A stretch of DNA of 64,000 nucleotides from Planctomycetota bacterium. Lineage in GTDB: Bacteria > Planctomycetota > Phycisphaerae > UBA1845 > UTPLA1. Below, in pieces: positions 55,980 through 64,000 of the stretch. Positions within the stretch are counted from its first letter, which is position 1; each line of letters begins with the position of its first letter. The stretch covers positions 186,001-250,000 of the forward strand of contig JAATGM010000020.1 in NCBI GenBank assembly GCA_015654675.1, in the 5' to 3' direction. The notes beneath the pieces were generated by a model that saw nothing but the letters and a program-made list of their open reading frames with translations, was not told where the DNA came from and ran no database searches. Position numbers and translations under genes: made by a program.

Positions 55980-58900
55980 ATGTCCAAACGGTCCGTTGCT
56001 TTCCTTGTATTGCTGTCGACTGCTTTTGCGTTTCAAGCCCGAGAAGCGGCTGGATTTGCGATCCTGTACGTGGACGATGATCAAGCCTTGCCCGCAACCG
56101 CCGATGGCACCACATGGTCGAAGGCGTATAAGGACTTACGACTGGCGATTCAGAAAGCGACGACGCAGCCGGCAACCTTTCCCGAAATTCGCGTTGCCGG
56201 CGGCCGGTATCCGACCACACAGAGCACAACCCAGCCCTCTGAATCGTTCCACTTGCTAAAACTCGTGGCGATTCGTGGCGGCTATCGTGGTTTGAGTGAT
56301 CTTCCTAATGCGGACACGCGCGATGTCGACGCCAATGTTTCTATTCTCACCGGAGACATCGACGGCGACGGACTCCTAGACGACGATAACGCGGTCGTGG
56401 TCGTGGATGCCAGGCAACCCAATTCTTCGGCGACTGACAACACGGCAGTATTGGACGGATTCACGATCACCGGCGGCAATGGTGGTGCGCCCGTGGCCAT
56501 CGGCGAAAACGAGTACAGCGCCGGGGCGGGCCTTTATTGTCCTGGGACAGAACGCACCGGAACCGCTTCGAGCCCCTTCATCACGAACTGCCTCTTTATC
56601 GGAAATCGAACCAAACGCCCGGGTCATCCGCAGCGCGGCGGAGGCCTGTTCGTCGGTGTCAATTCGAACCTCAATATCAGTGGCTGTACGTTTATCGATA
56701 ATGAGGCTGGCGACGGCGGCGGCGTTTACATGATGACGCCCGGCACGTCCTTTTCAATGGCACGCTGCACGTTTATCAAGAACAAGGCGGATGAAGCTGG
56801 CGGCGGCGCAGTGTTCATCCTGGCGGAAACCGGTTCCAGCCCCGTCCCATTCATCAACTGTGTCTTCCGCCGGAACGAATCTCTGAAGGCCGAGGGTGGC
56901 GCGATATTCGCCGGATTGACCAACTCCCGCGAGCTGCGCATCATCAACGGATTGTTTGACCGCAATTTTTCCGTGAAGAGTGGCGGCGGCATCTACGCCG
57001 AATCGTCGTCGACGCTCAATCTGGTCAATTGCACGCTCTCCGGCAATCGCTCCACGGTCGCCCAGGGCGGCGGCGTATTTGTCAACAACAGTACCGCTAC
57101 TCTCGTCAATTGCATCCTGCGCGGCAATGAGTCAATCGACTCCGGTCTGTTTGACAAGCAACTAGCCACCAATTTCATCGCGATTACGCTGAATTACAGC
57201 CACGTTGAGGGCTGCGCCTCCTGCGGTGGGACCGGGAACAGTGGCGGCGATCCCAAGTTCGTTAATGCAAGCGCCGGGAATCTCCACCTCAAGTCGGACA
57301 GTCCATGCAAGGACGCCGGCGATAATTCAAGCTATACGAGCGCCGGAGGCGGAGTCGATTTAGACGGTCATACACGCCCGGCCAGCACGTCACAGCCGGT
57401 TGACCGTGGTCCTTACGAAATCGGTGCGGCGATCAATTCGGATTGCAATAACAATGGCATCGATGACAAGTGCGAGACAAATTGTGGCGCGATGGGTTGC
57501 AGCGGCGTGCCCGGATGCGGGACCGCGCCGGATTGCGATCACAACGATGTTCCGGACGTATGCGACATTGCGGCCGATCGGAGCTTGGACTGCGATGGCG
57601 ACGGCGTCATGAATGCCTGCGAGTCGCCGCCATTCGTCGATTGCAATCGAAATTGCCGTGTGGACTCGGCTGACATCACTTGTGGTGGCAACAACACCTG
57701 CGACGATCTCGCGGGCAGTTTCGACTGCAACGGCAACGGCGTTCCGGATGAATGCGAATTCGTCCAGCCGCTCGTGGCGACCACGACCGACGACTTCAAT
57801 CGCGGGACGAAGATCAATCTGAACACGGGGGCCGGCGGTTTGTTGCAGCGCAATACGGCGGACGCGACGAAACCGCTTCCATACCTCTGGGTACCTACCC
57901 AGAAGCCGGGTTCTAACATTGTGCGGATCAACACGGCGGCGGCGGCATCGACGCAGCCAACCACCATCCCGGTTCTCGGTGAATATCGCGCGTCGCCTTC
58001 CCACCACATTGATGAGTCCCCTTCGCTGGTACCGGTGGTAGCGACTCCCGAACGCGTAGCCGTGGATCTGGATGGTTCAGTCTGGGCAGGCGATAAGGAC
58101 GACAATTTCAATAATCAAGGCGCAGTGGTGAAGATCGGATCAGTCATGGGCGGAACGCGCGTAAACGCCAACGGCGCGCTTGACCCCCACGGACAATACC
58201 TGAAGGCGCCCTTCAAATACTGCACCTGCGAAGACCGCGACGGCGATGGACTGATCAAGACCTCGCGTGGATATGGAGACGCTCTACCATGGGAAAATAT
58301 CGACGGGCGCGACGACAATGGCGGCGTCGAGAACGCCGAGGATGAATGCATCATTCGATACAGCCGCGTATCGGGTACCGAAGTTCGATTGGTTGCGATT
58401 GACAGACAAAATAACGTATGGGTCGGCGGCTCGCTCAATCATGAGCACCAGAAACTCAACGGGTTCAGTGGGGCAGTCGAGGCCGGAACCGGATTCAATC
58501 CCGGCATTGGCGGGGGCGGTGGATTAGTGGACTGCCAGAACTATGTCTGGGCTACGTCAAGTGATGGTTCCAACGTCCTATGGTTTGATCCATCTGATCT
58601 CGAACACTCCCACACTGTGCAAGTACCGAGCACGGGCACTGGAATCGACCTGTTAGGAAACCTTTGGTTTACAAGAGGCCTGAATCTCATTCCAGGCGAA
58701 GTGCGGCGAGTAAAGCCGAATTGGGAGGTCGGCGACGGGCACGACACCGGCGGGTCGGGTGGAACGACGGGAATTTGCATCGCTCCCTCCGATGGAAATA
58801 TCTGGGTTGCCAACAGTGGAAACAGCAACGGGAGCGATGTATCGCGACTCAACTCGACGGCGACCGTCGTCCGCAAGGTCATCAGCGTCGGGACTTCGGG

Positions 58901-60479
58901 GGGCGAAGAGCCGACAGCCATTTCGATCGACGCGGCCGGCAAGGTATGGACGGCCTGCTATAACACGTCCAGCGTGGTTCGGATCGATCCGGGTGCTGAC
59001 ACGGACGGGCTCGGCAAGGTGGATTTGACGGTCGACTTGAACACACCGACCGGCCCGGATTGCCTCGGAGACATGACCGGCATGGTCGCGCTGCAAACGA
59101 GCGCCACCGGGACGTGGTCGATTGTGCATGACGGAGTCGATCCGGGCATTGAATGGGGCTGCGTTCGCTGGAACACTGAGAACTGTGCCAGTCCGCCCAT
59201 CCCATTTGGAACATCGCTTGATGTTAGCGTACGTGCAGCGGAGAAGCGACTGGCCCTCACCACACAGCCGTATACCGAGGACGTGCCAAACGGCGCCAGT
59301 CTCTCCGGTCTCGTGGGCAGGTTCGTCGAAGTTCGCGTTCGATTCCATGGAACTTGCCCAGAGGCGTCTTTTGCGACACCCGTCTTGTGCGATCTTGAAA
59401 TTCGGCCGGTGGTCTCATGCGTCAAGGGCAATTGTAATCACGACGCATTTAACAAGATCAACGGCGACGACATTCAGCCGTTCGTCCGAGCCTTGCTGGG
59501 GGCGACCACGTGCCTGTTCGATATTTGTCCGGCGGACATGAATAATAACGGCACGGTGACCAGCGCGGACATTCCGTGCTTCCTCAATAAACTAGTGAAC
59601 CCGAACGGCGTCGACTCCTGTTCGGGCTACAACGCTTGCGGGCAACTGGAAGCCCCCAGCCCGCGTTCGGGCGACTGTAACACGAACGGCACTCCCGACG
59701 ACAATGACATCGCTGCTGGGACGAGCCAGGACTGCAACAACAACTTCATCCCCGACGAATGCGACATCGCCGCTGGCGATCCGGACGGCGATGGCCACGT
59801 CAGCAATGACGTGGATGCAAACGGCGTCCCCGACGAGTGCCAGACGGACTGCAATCACAACAGCGTTCCCGACGCCAAGGACATCGCGGTTGCCACAAGC
59901 AACGACGTGAACTCGAACGGTGTCCCGGACGAATGCGAGAAGGATTGCAATCACAACAGCATTCCGGATTCGTGGGACATCAGCCAGCACACGAGCGCCG
60001 ACTGCAACGCCAACGGCATTCCGGATAGCTGCGAATCGGATTGCAACTCGAACGGAGTGCCGGACGACTGCGATATCGACCCGACCGACCCGGATGGCGA
60101 CTCGGTCGTTTATCCGGATTGCAACAACAGCAGTCTCCCCGATGAATGCGATTTCAACCTTTCTCTGCACCCATCCTATGACTGCAACGAAAATGGGATT
60201 CCGGATGAGTGCGACATTGCGTCAGAATACAGCACGGACACGAACACGAACGGCATTCCCGACGAGTGCGATTACATTCTGGGTCGGGCGGGCGGCACAG
60301 AGGGCCAGTCGGAGTTCGACGCAGAGGCCGCGTGGCTAGAGTTCTATGAATGGGAGATCACCGAGCACGATGCGCTAATGGAGATGTACCCAGCCGATCG
60401 CTTCCAGGCAACGCTCGACAAACTCTACGAACTCGGATTGCCCGAAGCGATCCCGTGGGCGCATGTTGCGACTCCCTAA
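55980..60479 (+). CDS. Large secreted beta-helix/beta-propeller protein with dockerin and DCNxNGxPDECD repeats
   Basis: An exported 1,499-residue protein. Order: signal peptide (VAFLVLLSTAFAFQAREAAG); right-handed beta-helix with CTFIDNEAGDGGGVYMM-type coils (about 60-480); a first block of DCNNNGIDDKCE-type repeats (about 486-590); a Vgb/NHL-like propeller with strands such as GVAVDLDG...VWAG, NVWVGGS and IDAAGKVWTA (about 610-1,010); a beta-sandwich; a dockerin-like calcium pair (GNCNHDAFNKINGDDIQPFV, about 1,150-1,210); and a run of about a dozen DCNxNGxPDECDI repeats (about 1,232-1,432). AGGAG lies eight nt before the ATG. Likely a surface or matrix protein; ligand unknown. Pectate-lyase-like activity cannot be claimed. 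Confidence 0.88.
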   Translation: MSKRSVAFLVLLSTAFAFQAREAAGFAILYVDDDQALPATADGTTWSKAYKDLRLAIQKATTQPATFPEIRVAGGRYPTTQSTTQPSESFHLLKLVAIRGGYRGLSDLPNADTRDVDANVSILTGDIDGDGLLDDDNAVVVVDARQPNSSATDNTAVLDGFTITGGNGGAPVAIGENEYSAGAGLYCPGTERTGTASSPFITNCLFIGNRTKRPGHPQRGGGLFVGVNSNLNISGCTFIDNEAGDGGGVYMMTPGTSFSMARCTFIKNKADEAGGGAVFILAETGSSPVPFINCVFRRNESLKAEGGAIFAGLTNSRELRIINGLFDRNFSVKSGGGIYAESSSTLNLVNCTLSGNRSTVAQGGGVFVNNSTATLVNCILRGNESIDSGLFDKQLATNFIAITLNYSHVEGCASCGGTGNSGGDPKFVNASAGNLHLKSDSPCKDAGDNSSYTSAGGGVDLDGHTRPASTSQPVDRGPYEIGAAINSDCNNNGIDDKCETNCGAMGCSGVPGCGTAPDCDHNDVPDVCDIAADRSLDCDGDGVMNACESPPFVDCNRNCRVDSADITCGGNNTCDDLAGSFDCNGNGVPDECEFVQPLVATTTDDFNRGTKINLNTGAGGLLQRNTADATKPLPYLWVPTQKPGSNIVRINTAAAASTQPTTIPVLGEYRASPSHHIDESPSLVPVVATPERVAVDLDGSVWAGDKDDNFNNQGAVVKIGSVMGGTRVNANGALDPHGQYLKAPFKYCTCEDRDGDGLIKTSRGYGDALPWENIDGRDDNGGVENAEDECIIRYSRVSGTEVRLVAIDRQNNVWVGGSLNHEHQKLNGFSGAVEAGTGFNPGIGGGGGLVDCQNYVWATSSDGSNVLWFDPSDLEHSHTVQVPSTGTGIDLLGNLWFTRGLNLIPGEVRRVKPNWEVGDGHDTGGSGGTTGICIAPSDGNIWVANSGNSNGSDVSRLNSTATVVRKVISVGTSGGEEPTAISIDAAGKVWTACYNTSSVVRIDPGADTDGLGKVDLTVDLNTPTGPDCLGDMTGMVALQTSATGTWSIVHDGVDPGIEWGCVRWNTENCASPPIPFGTSLDVSVRAAEKRLALTTQPYTEDVPNGASLSGLVGRFVEVRVRFHGTCPEASFATPVLCDLEIRPVVSCVKGNCNHDAFNKINGDDIQPFVRALLGATTCLFDICPADMNNNGTVTSADIPCFLNKLVNPNGVDSCSGYNACGQLEAPSPRSGDCNTNGTPDDNDIAAGTSQDCNNNFIPDECDIAAGDPDGDGHVSNDVDANGVPDECQTDCNHNSVPDAKDIAVATSNDVNSNGVPDECEKDCNHNSIPDSWDISQHTSADCNANGIPDSCESDCNSNGVPDDCDIDPTDPDGDSVVYPDCNNSSLPDECDFNLSLHPSYDCNENGIPDECDIASEYSTDTNTNGIPDECDYILGRAGGTEGQSEFDAEAAWLEFYEWEITEHDALMEMYPADRFQATLDKLYELGLPEAIPWAHVATP

Positions 60480-60500
60480 ATAAACTGGGCATTCTGGACC

Positions 60501-60532
60501 GGGCACGGTTGCTTCGAGGAGCAGCCGTGCCC
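60501..60532 (+). terminator. Strong hairpin after the beta-helix protein gene
   Basis: GGGCACGG-T-TGCT pairs with AGCA-G-CCGTGCCC (13 bp with one wobble) around a TCGAGG loop, 22 nt after the stop codon. The following GCTTCGTTT is only a weak T tract. Confidence 0.6.
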
Positions 60533-61102
60533 GCTTCGTTTCCGCGATCACGCCGCTTCGTCTGCAATAGGATCCTGCAGTGTGTCCCTCACACCATGCT
60601 CAAGCCTCGCGACCAATCGAAGCAACTTAAATCGCCGTGTCCCGCGATTACGAATAACGATTGCGATGAAACCGAGAACCGTTGATGCAATCGAAGCACC
60701 GTCCGATCGACGGTGGACCCAGGCGAACTGCATCGCGGGATCCCGACGGACTTTGACCGCCGCGCGTGTCGACGGCGATCGACCATCGAGCGCTGCGTGG
60801 GCTGATTGAAGGAATGCCGTCACGTTGGAACGCGATTCGAGAAGCTGGCCATCAATTTCCTGGCGATGCTTAAGCCGATCGAGCGGTGTCTGCGGATAAC
60901 TCAGTTTTCAGACAGAGCCTAGCAGCGAGGCGGGTTTCGACGCGCACCTGCGCGCATCTCAGTTATCGCGACGTTGAGGACTCCAGGTGTGACTCTCACT
61001 GCCAGCGGAAGCAGTCCCATCTGTCGGACGTGCCTAACGCCGATATGCTCCGGGAACTGTGCTCCGTGGGTTGGGATTCTGGCTCTCTCCTGCGCGGCGG
61101 GA
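60533..61102. other. Intergenic region
   Basis: About 570 nt without a convincing gene. A 91-codon open frame on the minus strand (60548-60823) and short frames elsewhere have no start signals or recognisable domains. Confidence 0.4.
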
Positions 61103-62302
61103 TCAGTGCCCAAGCCATTCGATCATTACGAGCGACATGTCATCCTCGAATCCCTTTCCGCCGGCCCATTCCGCGAGCGCATCGATCGCGCGGGTAACGA
61201 GCTGCGGCCCGGGGATATCGGCCAGCGAGAGCACGAGCGCCTGTAGGCGCTCCGCGCCAAACAGTGCGCCGTCGGAGAGTCTGGCCTGCTCGAGGAAACC
61301 GTCGGAGTAAATGAAAAACCGATCGCCCGGCTGGAGCTTCAGGGCGACATCCCGGTAGTCACCGCCCTCGACTAGGCCGAGGGGCAGGCCGCCGTCATCG
61401 CTGAGCGGGACCACCGCGCGGGCGCGCACGAGGACAGGCCGCGGGTGGCCAGCGCTGGCAAAGGTGGCCCGGCCGCTGTGCGTGTCGAGGATGAAGAGCA
61501 GCATTGTGAGGAATCGTCGGTCGTTGTCGATGGCGCAGAAGCGGCGATTCAGCTCCGTGACGATACGCCCGGGCGGATGAACAGGGCCCAGGCCGTAATC
61601 ACCCTGCGCACCCAGGAGGAGGGAAGCGCCTTGGCCCGCCGTGGCGAGCGCGTGCATCGCGGTGACGGAGAGAAGGGCCGCAGGTACACCGTGTCCGGCG
61701 ACGTCGATGACATACGCGATGAGGTACCGGTCGTCGATGAGTTCCAGGCCGATGGCGTCGCCGCCCAGTTCATCGGTTGGAACATAGGTCCAAGCTGCGC
61801 GGACGCGCCGGTTTTCAATCGCCTTCCTCGGGAGCATGGCTCGTTGCAAGCGGGCGGCGGAGCGCAAGTCGTGCCGCATGCGGGCGCTGGCAGCCGCGAG
61901 GGCGCGGTTCTGCTCGTGGAGGGCACGTTCGAGACGAACAACCCGCTCGCCGGAGAGGACGCGGACGCGGAGTTCTTCGCGGTCGAACGGCTTGGAGACG
62001 AAGTCGTCGGCGCCGGCCTCGATGCCGTTGACGATGTCGGACTTGTTGGTTCGGCCCGTGAGAAGGACGATGTACACGTAGGTCGCGGCGCCGGCCGCGC
62101 GAACGCGCTCGATGAGTTCGAGGCCCGAGACGCGGGGCATTTCCCAATCGGTAATGACGATGTCGAATGGGTTCACGCTGAGGGCCTCCCACGCGGACTG
62201 GCCGTCTTCGGCGGCAGTGACGGTGTGTCCCCAGGCCTCGAGTTGGCGTGCCAGCGAGACGCGAGTAATGCGATCGTCTTCGGCGATGAGAATGCGCATC
62301 AT
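61103..62302 (-). CDS. Response regulator with PP2C/RsbU-type serine phosphatase output
   Basis: Residues 1-120 are a CheY-like receiver (MRILIAEDDRITR with acidic pocket, phosphoacceptor Asp in IVITDWEMPRVSG, Thr in VLLTGRTN, Lys in FVSKPFD). A short coiled coil (about 125-165) leads to a SpoIIE/RsbU-like PP2C phosphatase domain (about 180-399) with DELGGDAIGLELI, YVIDVAGHGVPAALLS and DRFFIYSDG. It probably dephosphorylates an anti-sigma factor antagonist in response to phosphorylation. The ATG overlaps the stop of the upstream Hpt gene by four nt, so they are coupled. Confidence 0.93.
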   Translation of the reverse strand: MMRILIAEDDRITRVSLARQLEAWGHTVTAAEDGQSAWEALSVNPFDIVITDWEMPRVSGLELIERVRAAGAATYVYIVLLTGRTNKSDIVNGIEAGADDFVSKPFDREELRVRVLSGERVVRLERALHEQNRALAAASARMRHDLRSAARLQRAMLPRKAIENRRVRAAWTYVPTDELGGDAIGLELIDDRYLIAYVIDVAGHGVPAALLSVTAMHALATAGQGASLLLGAQGDYGLGPVHPPGRIVTELNRRFCAIDNDRRFLTMLLFILDTHSGRATFASAGHPRPVLVRARAVVPLSDDGGLPLGLVEGGDYRDVALKLQPGDRFFIYSDGFLEQARLSDGALFGAERLQALVLSLADIPGPQLVTRAIDALAEWAGGKGFEDDMSLVMIEWLGH

Positions 62303-62646
62303 GACTTGGCCTTGACGAACTTGAGGAGTTCCTGAGTGAGGGAGTCGAGGTCGTCGTGGAGCGTCTGCACGGCTGCGGGGGCGGCGGTCAGGTCGCCACT
62401 CTTGCCGAATTGCTCGACGCGCTGCGCGGCAGCGTGGGCCTGGGCGGCGCAGAAATTGGCGATCATGCCCTTGAGGGCGTGCGCGTGGCGTGCCACGGCG
62501 GCCGCGTCGCCCGCGCTCACAGCAGTCCGCACCTGTTCCAGGAGCGGCGGACTTTCGACCGTGAGCATGCTTACCGTCTCGGTAAGAAATGCGACGTCGT
62601 TGTCCACGCGGTCCAGCAGTTCCGCCTCGTCGAAATTGTTCGCCAC
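62299..62646 (-). CDS. Hpt-domain phosphotransfer protein
   Basis: A 115-residue four-helix histidine phosphotransfer protein. The phosphoacceptor motif is HAHALKGMIANFCA with the His near residue 60. GTG at 62646 is chosen because AGGAG lies exactly seven nt upstream; the open frame extends to 62856 without support. It is encoded between two receiver-containing proteins and downstream of a receiver-ended sensor, so it should relay phosphate among them. Its stop overlaps the downstream start. Confidence 0.9.
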   Translation of the reverse strand: MANNFDEAELLDRVDNDVAFLTETVSMLTVESPPLLEQVRTAVSAGDAAAVARHAHALKGMIANFCAAQAHAAAQRVEQFGKSGDLTAAPAAVQTLHDDLDSLTQELLKFVKAKS

Positions 62647-62674
62647 TGCCAGTCTCCTAGATTCCCCAAACGAC

Positions 62675-63799
62675 TCATGGTGCACATGGTGACGCCACAT
62701 CCGGCAGATCGTCTTCGTGCAGGAGCGAACCTGCGTGCCGAAAGACGATCTCGCAACTGCGAAGGGCGTCAACGACTTGCGGATCGAACTGCTGGCCTCG
62801 TCCCTCGATGATGATGCCCAGAGCCTCATCGTGCGACAGGGCCGGTTTGTAGACACGCTTGGATGTCAGCGCGTCGTAGACATCAGCGACGCTGACGATG
62901 CGGGCTTCGAGCGGGATCGCGTCGCCACTAAGCGCCGCGGGATACCCCTTGCCATCCCAGCGTTCGTGGTGCGACGCGGCAATGTTGCGAGCCATCTGGA
63001 GCAGCGAGTCGTCTTGGTCTCGCGCCAGGATCGCTTCCAGCGCGGTTGCGCCGATGCCCGGGTGCCGCTCGATTACCACTCGCTCCTCTGGAGTAAGCAG
63101 CCCGGGCTTCAGGAGGATGCTGTCGGGGATTCCCACTTTGCCGATGTCGTGGAGCGAGGAGGCGAGCTGGAGATTGACGACCCATTCGTCAGTCAGGTCG
63201 TGGACTGTGCGCAACTGCTCGGCCAGCACCCGGCAGTAAGTGGCGATCCGTTCCAAGTGCTCGCCCGTGTCCGTGTCGCGGCTTTCGGCCAGTTTGGCCA
63301 GTCCGAAGATGAGCGTGTTGCGGGCACGGAGCGCATCGGCCTCGCGTTCGGCGATGAGTTGCCGCTTCTCCGCCTCGTTGAACGCACGCGCCCTCAGGAG
63401 CAGCCGGTAGGTGCGCGAGTGATACCGGACGCGAGCGACCAACTCGGCGCGATGCGGGAGTTTGACGAGGTAGTCATTGGCACCCCGCCGAAACGCCTCC
63501 GCCTTGGTGACGGGCTCCTCCTCGGAACTCAGAACTACGAGCGGTGTCTGTGACGTGGCTGGCTGCGCTCGATATGCCACGATCAGGTCCAGGCCGTCGA
63601 CTCCCGGCATTACCAAATCCTGCAGTATCACAGAGGGAAGAAACCGGACGGCAGTTGCGACGGCCTCGTTCGGGTCGATGCAATGATAGAACTGAACTTC
63701 CGGAATTGATGCCAGCATGTGCTGGATGGTCTTGGCGACGATCTGCTGGTCATCGACCAGAAGCACGACCGGTGCGGCTTCCTCGTCAATTGCCGGCAT
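62675..63799 (-). CDS. REC-HD-GYP response regulator (RpfG-like c-di-GMP phosphodiesterase)
   Basis: Residues 1-125 form a receiver domain (VVLLVDDQQIV, phosphoacceptor in VILQDLVMPGVDG, Lys in YLVKLP). A helical linker follows, then an HD-GYP domain (about 165-345) with SSLHDIGKVGIPD, ERHPGIGATAL, ASHHERWDGKGYP and SVADVYDALTSKR, all key metal ligands plus GYP present, so it should hydrolyse cyclic di-GMP. The start at 63799 has GGAGG five nt upstream. It overlaps the upstream hybrid-kinase gene by 14 nt and precedes the Hpt gene by 28 nt. Confidence 0.94.
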   Translation of the reverse strand: MPAIDEEAAPVVLLVDDQQIVAKTIQHMLASIPEVQFYHCIDPNEAVATAVRFLPSVILQDLVMPGVDGLDLIVAYRAQPATSQTPLVVLSSEEEPVTKAEAFRRGANDYLVKLPHRAELVARVRYHSRTYRLLLRARAFNEAEKRQLIAEREADALRARNTLIFGLAKLAESRDTDTGEHLERIATYCRVLAEQLRTVHDLTDEWVVNLQLASSLHDIGKVGIPDSILLKPGLLTPEERVVIERHPGIGATALEAILARDQDDSLLQMARNIAASHHERWDGKGYPAALSGDAIPLEARIVSVADVYDALTSKRVYKPALSHDEALGIIIEGRGQQFDPQVVDALRSCEIVFRHAGSLLHEDDLPDVASPCAP

Positions 63800-64000
63800 G
63801 GGAGCCTCCATTGAGAACCCGCGCAACCTCGGCGAAGAGGAGTTCGCGCTTAACAGGCTTGGCGACGTAGCCGTCCATGCCCGCGTCCATGCACATATCG
63901 CGGTCGCCCTTCATGGCGTTGGCGGTCATCGCGATGATGGGAAGCCGCGACCCACCCGCTCCCGCCGCGGCCTCGCGGGCCCGGATCGCGCGCGTTGCGT
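63786..64000 (-). CDS. C-terminal receiver of a hybrid histidine kinase or response regulator (cut by window edge)
   Basis: Only the last 71 codons are visible. They match the second half of a receiver domain: LPIIAMTANAMKGDRD with the conserved Thr, then DGYVAKPVKRELL with the conserved Lys. The MTANAMKGDR form is typical of receivers attached to hybrid sensor kinases (BarA-like). It is the most upstream visible gene of the signalling cluster and overlaps the HD-GYP gene by 14 nt. The phosphoacceptor Asp and any kinase domain lie beyond the window. Confidence 0.85.
   Translation of the reverse strand, partial: ATRAIRAREAAAGAGGSRLPIIAMTANAMKGDRDMCMDAGMDGYVAKPVKRELLFAEVARVLNGGSHAGN

Noticed and set aside
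60548-60823. 91-codon minus-strand frame
   Set aside because: No ribosome site, no domain, codon pattern unlike neighbours; at most a relic.

Overview
The window is about 64 kb of high-GC bacterial DNA. Its gene content points to Planctomycetota, probably Phycisphaerae or a related class (inference from protein style, not from a marker gene). The clues are secreted proteins with thrombospondin-type-3 calcium repeats, dockerin-like tails, a PEP-CTERM tail and Cys/Gly C-terminal anchors, a secreted beta-helix/beta-propeller protein with repeated DCNxNGxPDECD motifs, and heavily modified type II secretion genes.

Layout. 1-4.9 kb (minus strand): zinc alcohol dehydrogenase (cut by the left edge), polysaccharide deacetylase lipoprotein, GH17-like secreted glucanase and an MFS transporter. 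5.1-28.7 kb (plus strand): a compact type II secretion/type IV pilus-like operon, gspF-G-H-I-J-K, a PilM-PilN (GspL-like) fusion, a PilO/GspM-like protein, then a giant 13-kb secretin gene of about 4,342 codons and a small lipoprotein. The secretin carries about 40 tandem N1-type domains where ordinary GspD has three; this is the most striking object in the window. 28.7-31 kb: a membrane protein, a VKOR-DsbA disulfide-forming fusion and a small membrane protein. 31-40 kb: a secreted NxxGxxAF/TSP3 protein behind a probable attenuator, an M64 peptidase with dockerin, a LOG-family enzyme, an RluA pseudouridine synthase, a sigma-70 family factor, a lipoate ligase-like protein, an orphan PilT N-domain and an exported methyltransferase. 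40.3-44.8 kb (minus strand): the glycine cleavage operon gcvT-gcvH-gcvP, with a near-leaderless promoter and a gcvH-gcvP hairpin.

45.1-54.7 kb is a probable genomic island beside an initiator tRNA gene. It contains degenerate tRNA 3'-end copies, an esterase, a disrupted conserved ORF, a 1,433-codon STAND-like NTPase with a C-terminal PD-(D/E)xK nuclease (candidate single-gene phage defence), a large serine recombinase, and decayed primase-like, adenine methylase and HsdR fragments. 55.1-60.5 kb holds two divergent secreted proteins. 61.1-64 kb (minus strand) is a signalling cluster: hybrid kinase/receiver end (cut by the right edge), REC-HD-GYP, Hpt and REC-PP2C phosphatase.

How the genes may work together (inference). 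The secretin operon would export the many Cys-rich, calcium-binding extracellular proteins, and the VKOR-DsbA fusion would make their disulfides. Lipoate ligase would supply the cofactor for GcvH. The Hpt protein would pass phosphate among the receivers of the phosphatase and HD-GYP proteins. No GspE/PilB ATPase, GspO peptidase or full GspC is present, so the secretion machine needs genes elsewhere in the genome.
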